A program made the translations under genes and the position numbers. Below the pieces are notes generated by a model that did no database searches, was not told the DNA's origin, and saw only the letters and a list, made by a program, of their open reading frames with translations. Positions 23,883-33,457 of a stretch of 64,000 bases of DNA are shown here, in pieces. Position 1 is the first letter of the stretch. Every line of letters begins with the position of its first letter. The stretch is from NCBI GenBank assembly GCA_009193035.1, contig SWDT01000002.1, positions 310,001 through 374,000 on the forward strand, read 5' to 3'. This stretch comes from Halicephalobus mephisto (taxonomy: Eukaryota > Nematoda > Chromadorea > Rhabditida > Panagrolaimidae).

Positions 23883-26800
23883 ATGGGTGATTTCGTTGTT
23901 GGTGCTTATCTCCTTGGTTCCAACGGACTCCGATACAAATACAGGGACTTCACTTTTCCGAAAAACGTCTGGTACGAATACGCGAAACGTAAGTCGTTTT
24001 CCGCTGTGTATATATGGCTGATTTTCCAGCTTCGAACATGAAAGGAGATACGTTGGTTCCGAGGGCGGAATCTGTGCTGATGCAGTTCCAGAAGGAGAAC
24101 AACAAAAGAATAATAGACGTTCTGGTGATAGTCAACTCGAATTTGTACACTTTGCAGGCCGTCAGGAGCGTCGCCGAGATGGCCAAGGAATACGCCCACG
24201 AAGTTCACGTTGTTTCTCCGTCTTTTGCGAGAGTCATCTATGCTTTGAAGGAATCCGATGCCAGACTAGCAGTCAAAGGACAGAAGATCATAGTCGCCAC
24301 ATTGGCGAACGAGGTTGACGTCACTTTCCACGTTCTCCAAGCGGAACTCAACGGGACGATCCGGATGATATTCTATTCCGATTGTAAATATGCCGATTCT
24401 ACGAGGGAATTGGCTTCTATAAATATCGAATATTCCCCTGCTTTCGTGGTTTATTTGACAACCAATCAGAGTAAAATCGTCCGGAAAGCAGAGGAAATGA
24501 AAAGAACCATCAACCGAGGCACCCTCCTGACCTACGATCGCTGGGACCACATGTTGAACGAAGGAAGCCTCTTCAAAGCTTACGAACTGGCCAAGCCGTC
24601 TATACACAGGTCATGCAATTTGGCCAATTTCTCCGACGGAATCTTCGTCGATTTTGGGAAGAAAGCTTCTCAAATGGTGTTGAAACCCGGACAACCCCTT
24701 CCTATACATGGAGTTGTGACCAAGAAGTTGACAGCTAACATTGTGGTAGGTTTTTAATTTTTTTCAATATATAAATAAACTAACTCATCATCAATGGAGT
24801 ATTCTGCTTTTTTGTATATCTGTCAATTCATATATGATTATTAATCCTCGAAAGTAGATGGAGACTTTATGTCTTATATAACCGTAATCCAGATGTTCCT
24901 AGGTAAAATACCCTAAAAATTTATTTCTAAATCATAAAATTATAAAATAATTTCCATAAAAAACCGAAATTGTCACGCAGACTGCTCCAATTTCCCAAGT
25001 TTTATAAATTCGTGTCGAGACCGTCCTTAACAACCCCCATCTTCCACTTTTTATAATAGTATGATTATTTTAGTTTTTTCTGTTTTAATACAGTGTTTCA
25101 GGTTAACGCTTTCTTCTATGCCGATATTGTTGATGTGTACAAGGAGATAAAACTGACTTCGAAGAATGCCATGTTCCAAATGAATGGATCTGCCAACAAG
25201 CATTTCAGAATTGGGATTGCTGTGGACGAATTCGGAGTTCCGACCGCGTCGTCATGTACCTTGACTGAGGAGGATTTCAGAAAAGAAAACTTGACACAAC
25301 GGTACATTGTGTCGTGTTCCTTGTTTACGGGAGATATCAAAATTTGCAACCAGTCAAAACAGGATCAGAGAATGTTCAAAATGAATTTTGACAACAAATG
25401 TTTGGTTTTCTGTAGTTTCTCTTGTTATTACTGTAATTTCAGTATCGATACTGTCGACAAAAGACATCAGAAACCGTTGTCAACAACTACTGAGGACAAT
25501 TCCCCCAAATATCGGTTTGGCCTTTGTTGTTTTCGTTCAAGATGAGGAAACCGACGCAACCTACACGAGAGCCCTGGAAGGCAAAACGGAAAAGTGCCTA
25601 AATGTGCCTGTCCTGGCTGCCAAGTTGTATTACTGTCTCTCAATGTTGTTTACTCCTGTCGGAAGAGACGTCACTATCATAATCAAGGACAATTATGGAG
25701 TAAAATTGTATATTTTTACAAAAAGACCGTCAAATTTCGAACTTATTCATTGGAGATGGCTGAAAACAGACGAAAGATTATGCCGTAGATCAATTGGAAT
25801 ATATACTGAAGTAGTGGGATTTTTTAATTTTACTTGGACTAAAACCGGAATTAGTTTTTCGAGAGGATTAAGAGATATCCTCAGAGAATACAACGTAGAC
25901 GAACTTGGAAAAGCTTTGGTTACAGGCGCAATGGTTCCTCAAGTGGCAAACGGATTCAGAATTCAGTGGAATGGATTTAAAAAAAATTTATTTGGCGTTG
26001 AAGATCATAAGAAATGCGAATATTCATTATTTAAAAACGGATTATGGCCCAAAGTTACGCTAGAATTAAATTACGATTCCATTTCTGTAATTATTTTTAA
26101 AAACGATGACGTCATTGAACGTGTTCCTGATGTGAATGGAATGTACGAAACTCCAATGTATATTTCGTTTCCAGAAGACAAGGTTACTCGAATCGGAGAA
26201 GTGGCGAAACGTGATTATCACAGAATGCCAGAATCCGTCACATATGGTTGGTTTTTTAAACATAAGCAAATTTGATTTTGGGATTTTTTGTGTTATGGTT
26301 TTTTGTATATCTGTCAATTCATATATGATTATTAATCCTCGAAAGTAGATGGAGACTTTATGTCTTATATAACCGTAACCCAGATGTTCCTATGTAAAAT
26401 ACCCTAAAAATTTATTTCTAAAATCATAAAATTATAAAATAATTTCCATAAAAAACCGAAATTGTCACGCAGACTGCTGCAATTTCCCAAGTTTTATAAA
26501 TTCGTACCGAGAAGGTTCTTAATAATCCCCATCTTCCACTTTTTATGATAACTTGATCGTTTTTGTATACTGTAATTTTAGGGATAATGCACATGGTTGG
26601 ACTTCCGCTCTCAAGAATTAGAACTTATCCGGAGTGGAAATTTAAACTTATCAATGATCCGAAATCGGTAGATGGATCGAAAGTCTTGATTAAAGTCAAA
26701 GTTGACGAATCCAACACCTACAGGAGCTTCAGAATGGAATGGTTTTTGGCTTCTTTCTTAGTAGCTGCGTTCAAGCAGGCCATAAACAGACTAGGAAGCA

Positions 26801-26928
26801 TCACGAAGGAAGTGGCCATAATTGTGCCGAGGGACTTTGATTCTGATAGGTTTTTGGCAGTTAAAACAGCAGCACAATTGACGAAATTATTAGATATTGT
26901 TGAAATTCGTCACAAACCTTTTGATTAA
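23883..26928 (+). CDS. Divergent Hsp70-like protein with rearranged domains
   Basis: Best single-gene model: exons 23883-23988, 24030-24745, 25102-25399, 25443-26246, 26582-26928; 756 residues in frame. Residues ~30-330 resemble Hsp70 from mid nucleotide-binding domain to the substrate-binding beta domain: IIDVLVIVNSNLYTLQAVRS matches the NAVITVPAYFNDSQRQA segment, and LKPGQPLPIHGVV matches the SBD start. Residues ~375-590 are an unrelated insert. Residues ~592-756 resemble the first ~165 residues of Hsp70 (NGMYETPMYISFPED, IGEVAKRD, VAIIVPRDFDSDRFLAVKTA). The ATP-binding loops are gone: DLGTT is replaced by ELNYDS, and DLGGGTFD by TLANEVDVTF. The junction at 25399/25443 uses a weak donor, so two adjacent genes (split near 25.4 kb) remain possible. 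The ATG follows a TTTTAG acceptor. AATAAA lies at 26962-26967. Confidence 0.6.
24812..25055. repeat. Intronic dispersed repeat, copy 1
   Basis: About 245 bp nearly identical to 26299-26548, inside intron 2 of the Hsp70-like gene. Shared landmarks in order: CTGTCAATTCATATATGATT, GTAGATGGAGACTTTATGTC, TGTCACGCAGACTGCT and CATCTTCCACTTTTTAT. Confidence 0.85.
26299..26548. repeat. Intronic dispersed repeat, copy 2
   Basis: Second near-identical copy, in the same orientation, inside intron 4 of the Hsp70-like gene. Only scattered substitutions separate it from 24812-25055, whereas the flanking coding exons are not alike. Confidence 0.85.
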
Positions 26929-26961
26929 TTTATAAGTTAATAATTTTTAAAATAATTTTGT

Positions 26962-26967
26962 AATAAA
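26962..26967 (+). terminator. Poly(A) signal AATAAA
   Basis: Canonical hexamer 34 nt after the stop codon of the Hsp70-like gene. Confidence 0.6.
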
Positions 26968-27664
26968 TAACTGCAGAAAACGACTGCTATGTAAAATTCC
27001 TGTTTTTAAGACAGATTTATCGAATAAAAATAGCAGGATGGACTGGCCATCTGGAATGTTTTTGAACGGAAAACAGTCGGGTTCCCGAGAATTTGGATCT
27101 CGTGATTTTTTGCAGTTTTTATCTTTTATGGTTTGAGAATTAGTTTTTTTTAATAATATAAGTCATATTTTAGGATTTAATCGATTTTATAAAGTTGTTT
27201 TTTTAAAAATAATTTTATTTAAATTTTTAAAAAATTTATTTTATTTTAATTTTTTTGTTAAAAAAATTATTTTATTTTAGTTTTTAAAAAAATTTATTTT
27301 ATTTTAATTATTAAAAATTTATTTTATTTAAATTTTTAAAAATTTATTTTTTCATTAAAAAAGTAATTTTATTTTAATTTTTAAAAAAAATTTATTTTTA
27401 TTTAAATTTAAAAAAATTATTTTAAATGTGGAATTTTAGAATTAAAATTATCAATAATTGTTTTAAATAGATTTTGAAAAACATTCTTTTAATTGGAAAT
27501 TTGGAATTAATTCCTTTTGAATTAAATGTATTAATAAAATTTTATTTTTAAATAAGTTGTGAATTAGAAGATTCTAGGATTTTTTGGGGACTTCTGGAGC
27601 AAGGTCTGGAAATTTGTTGAGGTAATTGAGCTTAAAAAATTTAGTTTAAAATTATAACAATACT

Positions 27665-27875
27665 AGTTTGGCATTCATTCGCTTCTCGCCAAGAACTCAA
27701 GTTTGGCATTCGTTCGCTTTATGCCAAAAATTCAAGTTTGGCATTCATTCGTCTTTTCGCCAAGAACTTAAGTTTGGCATTCATTCGTCTTTTGCCAAAA
27801 ATTCAAGTTTGGCATTCATTCGCTTTATGCCAAGAACTCAAGTTCGGCATTCGTTCGTCTTTTGTCGAAAATTGA
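27665..27875. repeat. 35/36-bp tandem repeat with internal dyad
   Basis: Six units start near 27668, 27703, 27738, 27774, 27809 and 27844. Each begins TTTGGCATTCATTCG and ends GCCAAGAACTCAAG or GCCAAAAATTCAAG, largely alternating, giving a ~71-bp higher-order unit. TTTGGC and GCCAAA within a unit can pair as a hairpin. Two degenerate units recur near 28.0 kb. The lack of distinct unique spacers rules out CRISPR. Confidence 0.75.
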
Positions 27876-28215
27876 TTTTTTACCTAAAATATTCTTAAAT
27901 TTTATAGAAATTCAAATCTATTTAAAAATTTCTAAAGCTCTGAAAGTTCATGTCGAGACAATTTAACTTAAAAGTGTAGTTTAAAATTATATTAAAATAC
28001 TAGTTAGCATCCATTCGCCTTTTGCCAAGAATTCAAGTTTGGCGATATTCACCTTTTGCCAAAAATTAATTTTTAAATTTTTTACCTAAAATATTCCTGA
28101 ATTTTGTGAACATTTCAAAAACTATTTAAAATCGAAAATTTCGGAAATTCGTGTCGAGAGAATTTTGTAAAACTTTTTCGATGTAATTGTAGAAATTTTA
28201 GATTCATGTTCAGAA

Positions 28216-28680
28216 ATGGAATTGAATGAAGAAAAAAACGAAAATGGAACAAAGAATACTGAAGGGACTTCATCTGAAAATCTGGCTTCGGAAAATCCGC
28301 AACCAGGATCTGTTTTCGAGCTCCCGACTCAGAAGGAATACCGGACCCAGGACTCGGAACTCGGGGACAAGGTCAGCTACACCCCCATATCGGCCCCGGA
28401 CCTCCCTTTCGATGACGAAATAAGGACCAAGAAAGTCAGTTTTTTTCCGAGTGTCCGGACCATCAAGCTGGAGAAGAGACCGAAGTGGGAGAGGTTTCGG
28501 GGGCTTACTGTAGGGGAATTCCTCCGAAAAATCGAATACGAAGAGGAATTCGAAGATCACGAATCCCACAGCGACGATGAGTCTTTAAAAACTTCCAGGA
28601 TGACCTTAGGGCCTTTAGGTCCTATCCAGGAAGACGACGAGGTCGAGACCCCGACTGACGAGCACTCGTTTAGCTTCTGA
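28216..28680 (+). CDS. Small acidic protein with PP1-docking motif (PPP1R15-like?)
   Basis: Single exon, 154 residues. The ATG follows a TTCAG acceptor by 2 nt, suggesting trans-splicing. It is Glu/Asp/Ser-rich overall, with higher GC than its surroundings, which supports real coding. Around residues 74-110 it reads KKVSFFPSVRTIKL then KWERFRGLTVGEFLRKIE. KVSF fits the RVxF protein phosphatase-1 docking motif. The following WE-F-R---F-RKI pattern resembles the C-terminal core of PPP1R15 (GADD34/CReP), which directs PP1 to phosphorylated eIF2alpha. The spacing differs by one residue and the protein is short, so this is a suggestion. It is convergent with the DEG/ENaC gene, 82 bp away. Confidence 0.65.
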   Translation: MELNEEKNENGTKNTEGTSSENLASENPQPGSVFELPTQKEYRTQDSELGDKVSYTPISAPDLPFDDEIRTKKVSFFPSVRTIKLEKRPKWERFRGLTVGEFLRKIEYEEEFEDHESHSDDESLKTSRMTLGPLGPIQEDDEVETPTDEHSFSF

Positions 28681-28762
28681 ATCTGCATTTTTTCGGACAT
28701 TCGTTGCGGGAATTATATTTTTTAAAATCGATAATTTCGTAACAAATACCAGTAATAAACAA

Positions 28763-31700
28763 TTAAAACTTTTTTTCCGGGACCTCATCTCCCAGAGGAA
28801 CAGAAACGTGACCGATTTTCTTTCTTCCGATGACGTTCTGGATTCTGGAGAAACAAAAAGTCCCGAAAAACGTTATTCCGCTTATCAATATCTGGATCAT
28901 GGTGATTATCGAGAGCCCTAGGAAGAACCCAAATTGACCCCCGATCTGGGACATGAACCCGGGCACAGACGTTGTGTAGACTTCTCTGACGTTTTCATAC
29001 TGTAGGTCATAGTAACTAACTTCGAAATTAAACGTGTAGTCCTCAAACGGACTCAAAGCAGCCGATTGTTGAAGATATATCGTATATTCCCACCGTTGGC
29101 ATCCTGGGATACACTAAAATGTAAAATATTAAAGAAAATAATATAAGAAACTTAAGTGATATATGAAAATTGAAAAATAATATAAGAAACTTAGAAATTA
29201 TATATGAAAATTGAAAAATAATATATGAAACTTGAAAATTATATATGAAAATTGAAAAATAATATATGAAACTTGAAAATTATATGAAACTTAAGTGATA
29301 TATGAAAACTTAAACTCACATCGTGGGTTGTCATGGACCCTGAGTGAACTAGTTGGATATTGTTGTAGTAGTCAGAAACAATAGCTTCTGGTGGACAAGC
29401 GGGTATGTCGTTCACTATCCCGGGAAGATACGGAATAGAGCAGTTAAACGGCTCCAAAATATTCGAATACATCCAATTCCTCACGAAGCAATAAGCGTCT
29501 TTCCCGAATATCTGAATTACGGTCAACATTAACTCCAATGCATCGATTTACTGCGCAAACTTACTTTGTTGGTGCAGTCCATGGGGTGCTCAAGTAGGTT
29601 GATATATCTGGCAGAGAAGTGCATCCTGTTCCACTCGTTGGGATAGAGGTAGTACCTAGGAAAGTCGATCACCCAGTCCCAGTTGTCGTTCACGTAGACG
29701 ATCGTCTGGGGCTGAGTGTAATTGTAGTCCTTCGAAGTCACACTCGGCAACATGCCAATGAACACGACGAGTCTTCCGATGTCGTCAGCTTCTGTCTGAT
29801 TCACATTCCTGACCGTTTGGTAGCAGAGTCCTCGTCGCATCACCGGTTTGGGACGAAACAACTCCTTGCAGCAGTCGTGTTCTTTCCCACCGAGGGAACA
29901 TTTGCGCAGGAAATCTTCGCATTTATATCCATACTTGGACTGAAATAAAGGTAATGAAACACAGTATTGCGAAATCCATATATGAACTTTTTGCGAAATG
30001 GTCTCGACGGGAATTTCCATAAGATCTTAGAAACTGAAGTAGCCTACGCGGAAATTATAATTTTAAGTAATAGGCATTTCGTAATCTGTCGTACTATGAA
30101 ATCCATATATGAACTTCTTACGAAATGGTCTCGACGGGAATTTCCATAAGATCTTAGAAACTGAAGTAGCCTACGCAGAAATTATGGTTTTAAGTAATAG
30201 GCATTTTGTAATCTGTCGTACTATGAAATCCATATATGAACTTTTTACGAAATGGTCCTGACACGAATTTCTAGAACTTTTTGGAATGCAAATTAGCCTA
30301 TGTGACGATTTCGCTTGAGTGACAGTTGTTTCTCTGTGACGCTTTTGCAATTTTTCATTTTTGAATCAATCTTTTTGGTTACTTGATTGGCATGTTAGAC
30401 TAATCCAACTACCAAGAAAACTAATCTAAAAAAGAAAAAAACGAGCTCAGTTTTACGAAATTGGGGAACAACTGTTACAATGGACATTTTGGTTTGCGCG
30501 GAAAATATTTCGTAATTTCTGGAATGTTTTATCTAAACAGACCTAGAAACACTGGACTAGGGTTATCCGAGGTATAGAACCTTCGAGGACTAAGGATGAT
30601 ATATGAAAGTGATTGTATATTCGAAAAATAATTGATACTAAAGTTTCCTCAAAAACGGATTTTTTGTTTGTTTTTTCACACATGAAACCAACCTGGATGA
30701 GATCGAAAAACTCCAAAGGGGTGTAGCCCCTGGCCCAAATGTTGTAGAGCTCATTCAAGTAACGGTTGTAGCTCTCATTGTGGTAGGGAACTTCGTCCAT
30801 GTTCTCCAACCCGCTGCCGGCGATGAAATAACCTACGAGATCTCTGCTAGTAGTTTCGTCCAAGCGAGGGATCAGGCTTCTGATGCTTTCCAGAACCCCT
30901 GTGAAGTTCAGAGCATCTGGAACCTTCGGACAGAGGGTTATGGCCGGGAGTTCCAGGGTGTCCACGACTTTGATCGTTGTGGAAGTCGCCGTGGGACCTT
31001 CTATGTACTCCAACACGACCAGTACTGTAGTGTAGGTCCCGCAGAGAATACAAGCCAGAAGGACGAAGCACCAGAAGAGCCTCTGGGACCAAGACTTGCT
31101 CCCTGAAGTATTGATTGAACATCATTAATTTTCAAACTTCCGGAAATGAATGACTTCCAAGGTGTTCAGAAGTCTTCTAATGTAAATAAAGTCCTGATTT
31201 AGGTCTTGCAAAAAAGATAGAAGGGTCTAGAAAGACCCATTCTAGACTGAACTGGAACTGCAAACGAATCCAGACCGGACCAAATAGGAATTCCCAGAAA
31301 AGGTCCTTACCAGACTAGACCGGACCAAATAGGAATTCCCCAAAAGATCCTTACCGGACCAGAACTCCCAAGGAACATCTAACCTGAACTGGATCAGGTC
31401 GGGAATTTTTAAAATGGTTCACATCAGACCTTTTTGGAATCCTCTAGAAGGATCCATACCGGGTCGAATTAGAACTTCCTAATATGGTTCGCGATCGGGT
31501 TGGAACTTTTAGAGCAATCTAGACCAGATTAGTTCGAGATGGGATCTTCTAAAAGGATCCATTCCAGATCGCTTAGAACCTTCTAAACATATCTAGACTA
31601 GATCACGCAGGAATTTTTTAGAATGAGTTAGATTGGACCGGAGTCTTCCAGAAAAAATCCAAACTGGATCGGGATCTTCAGGAAGATTCTTCCGAGACCG

Positions 31701-32407
31701 GGTTAGAACCTTCCAGAAAAATACATAGGTTCTCTGAAATCAAGCCTAACTGGATGGAATCAACACATAGGAATCCCTGATTATAATTTATACATTATTT
31801 GATTCTAATTGAGTACAATCGATGACAGGATTATGTTTTAACAGAAGATTGATCATAATTGAGTACAATCAACGTGTTTAGATCATGTTTGTTTCTAGTC
31901 AAAAAGATATTATCACGTTGATTACACTCAATTAGAATCAATCTTCTGTTAAAATGCAATCCTCCCATCGATTATACTCAGAATCAAATAAGATGGAAAT
32001 TATAATCAGGGATTCTTACGTGTTGATTTCATTCAGTTAGACCTGATTTCAGAAGACCTGTGTATGTTCGACTGGCCTACGGCTTTCTGGAAAATTCCAA
32101 ACTAGACCGAATCTTAGACAACACTGAACTTTCGAAAATTGATCCAAATAAGTATAACAACTACTTCGGAATTTCGTGATTTTGAATTGTTTTAATTTTA
32201 AATTTATTTTATATAAAAAATTTTCATCATCGTTTCTGTTGTATTACATATAAAAACTCAAAAAATCGACCAACCTAGAGCTTGAGAAAGTCCATGGATC
32301 TCCCCGGTCCAAGGAGCAAAGTCCTTCCGATGGCAATGACAGACATCAGAAGGCTTCCCCGGAAGGGCCATGGCCACTTTCTTCGTCAATCCATTCATCT
32401 GTGGCAT
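28763..32407 (-). CDS. DEG/ENaC-family cation channel subunit
   Basis: Five exons on the minus strand: 32407-32275, 31102-30693, 29939-29565, 29511-29320, 29113-28763; 486 residues. A short cytosolic N terminus carries the family's HG motif (EIHGLSQALG), followed by TM1 (about 52-76) and ELPAITLCPK. The Cys-rich extracellular domain includes CIPGCQRWEYT. TM2 follows (SQIGGQFGFFLGLSIITMIQ), with Gly-Leu-Ser as the expected selectivity-filter GxS. Family members form trimeric amiloride-sensitive Na+ channels at the plasma membrane, gated by force, acid or peptides. At 486 residues it is compact; the FLR-1/ACD group is a possible placement, not established. All junctions keep frame. A TTTGTCAG acceptor upstream precedes a four-codon upstream ORF. 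Introns 1 and 2 hold a palindrome and tandem repeats. Confidence 0.9.
29971..30290. repeat. 127-bp tandem repeat, 2.5 copies
   Basis: Copies begin GAAATCCATATATGAACTT at 29971, 30098 and 30224 and share GGTCTCGACGGGAATTTCC. The first two are almost identical; the third diverges after ~60 bp. Located in DEG/ENaC intron 2. Confidence 0.8.
31720..32068. mobile_element. Foldback element with ~155-bp inverted arms
   Basis: Left arm about 31720-31876, right arm about 31914-32068, with a 37-bp loop. Shared text (one arm inverted) includes GAATCCCTGATTATAATTT, AACAGAAGATTGAT and ACAATCAACGTG. No transposase. It resembles a non-autonomous hairpin (MITE/foldback) insertion in DEG/ENaC intron 1. The arms are diverged, so it is not recent. 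Confidence 0.7.
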
Positions 32408-33457
32408 TTTTTAAATAATAATCATCTGACAAAGGACAAAAGTACAATCAATGTTGCCTGAGGCAGCGAACCAGCCAGATGAAATCCGATCCTCAGAAAC
32501 AAGGCCATAATTCCATTTCCGTCGAGTTTCCTCCGCATTTTTTCGAAATTCAAAAATTTATAATTTTAAAAAATACAAAAATAAATTTTTCGGAGAAATT
32601 AATAAAAATAAAATTCAAATTTTCAAACATGTTAATTTTGACGTAATCGAATTAGATAAAATTTAAATATGGAATTTATTTTTGAATTTGTTTTAGTTTA
32701 TCTGGAGGACGTATATGCTGATGTTAATCCTCAAAAGATAAGTTTTTTTTAACGATTAACTTCACTTTAATATTTTCAAGAAAATCTAAGTTTTTTAATT
32801 ACAAAAATCATGAAATAAGGATATCAGAGGGAAATTTATCAATTTCGTCAACTTTCACCTTGGAAAAATTTAGGATTCATTTCTATTTTGAAAGAAATAA
32901 CAGAAAAAGAAAAAGACAAGGAAGAAAGAAGAGGAAGAAGAAACAACAAGAAAGAAAGGAAACAGGACAGAAAAGGAAGAGAAAAAGAAAAAAAGAAAGA
33001 AAAAAACAAGGAAGAAAGAAGAGGAAGAAGAGAAAAAAAAACAACAAGAAAGAAAGGAAACAAAAGAAAAAGAGAAAGACAAGGAAGAAAGAAGAGGGAG
33101 AAAAGAAAACACGGAGAGAGAAAGAAAAAAAGAGAGAAAAGAGTAATGGTGACTCTTTTTTCAACTTTGCTTAATATCTTCATTATTAGTTGAATTATTG
33201 CATTTTAATAATTATAAGAATGAAATTACTCGGAAAATAATGAAATCGGAGGCGTTGAAAATCTTTGAAATTCATACCCAAAAAGGACCACTACGTAGGT
33301 TGAGCCTGAAATCAGAAGGCGTGTTTGTCCCTTATTTCGTAACTTCGTTCCGTCGCGATTTCGAATCCTCAAAGCCTTTTCCTAATTTTTGTCACTTTTT
33401 AGGATTCATTCTTTTCGATTATTTACTGTTTTATTTCCCGTTCTAGACGATTTCAAG
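32408..33457. other. Divergent intergenic region with polypurine tract
   Basis: Between the DEG/ENaC gene (-) and SF1 (+). Bases 32880-33145 are an almost pure GAAAGAAAGAGGAAG polypurine tract; the long frames it opens on both strands are compositional. The rest is AT-rich. Bases 33280-33457 are more balanced and probably include the SF1 promoter and 5' UTR. Confidence 0.55.
32890..33145 (+). repeat. Polypurine (GAAAG/GGAAGA) tract
   Basis: About 250 bp that is overwhelmingly A and G on the plus strand, with partial repeats of AGACAAGGAAGAAAGAAGAG (near 32910, 33005 and 33075). Confidence 0.85.

Larger units (their letters stand above)
26929..28215. other. Intergenic with AT tract and TTTGGC repeat
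   Basis: Bases 27180-27420 are A/T low-complexity. A six-copy 35-36 bp array occupies 27665-27875, with remnants near 28000-28060. No gene recognised. Confidence 0.55.

Noticed and set aside
27665..27875. Regularly spaced repeats resembling a CRISPR array
   Set aside because: Units are contiguous with no unique spacers, and the host is a eukaryote.
28270..28569. 99-codon minus-strand frame opposite the small acidic gene
   Set aside because: Shadow of the single-exon plus-strand gene, which has an initiation context and a PP1-docking motif.
32848..33193. Several overlapping frames of 80-111 codons (Lys/Arg/Glu-rich or Phe/Leu/Ser-rich) on both strands
   Set aside because: All fall in the polypurine tract, whose composition excludes stops; no conserved text.
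33350..33376. GATTTCGAATCCTC, a tRNA B-box-like word
   Set aside because: No A box, acceptor stem or cloverleaf around it; no tRNA gene found in the window.
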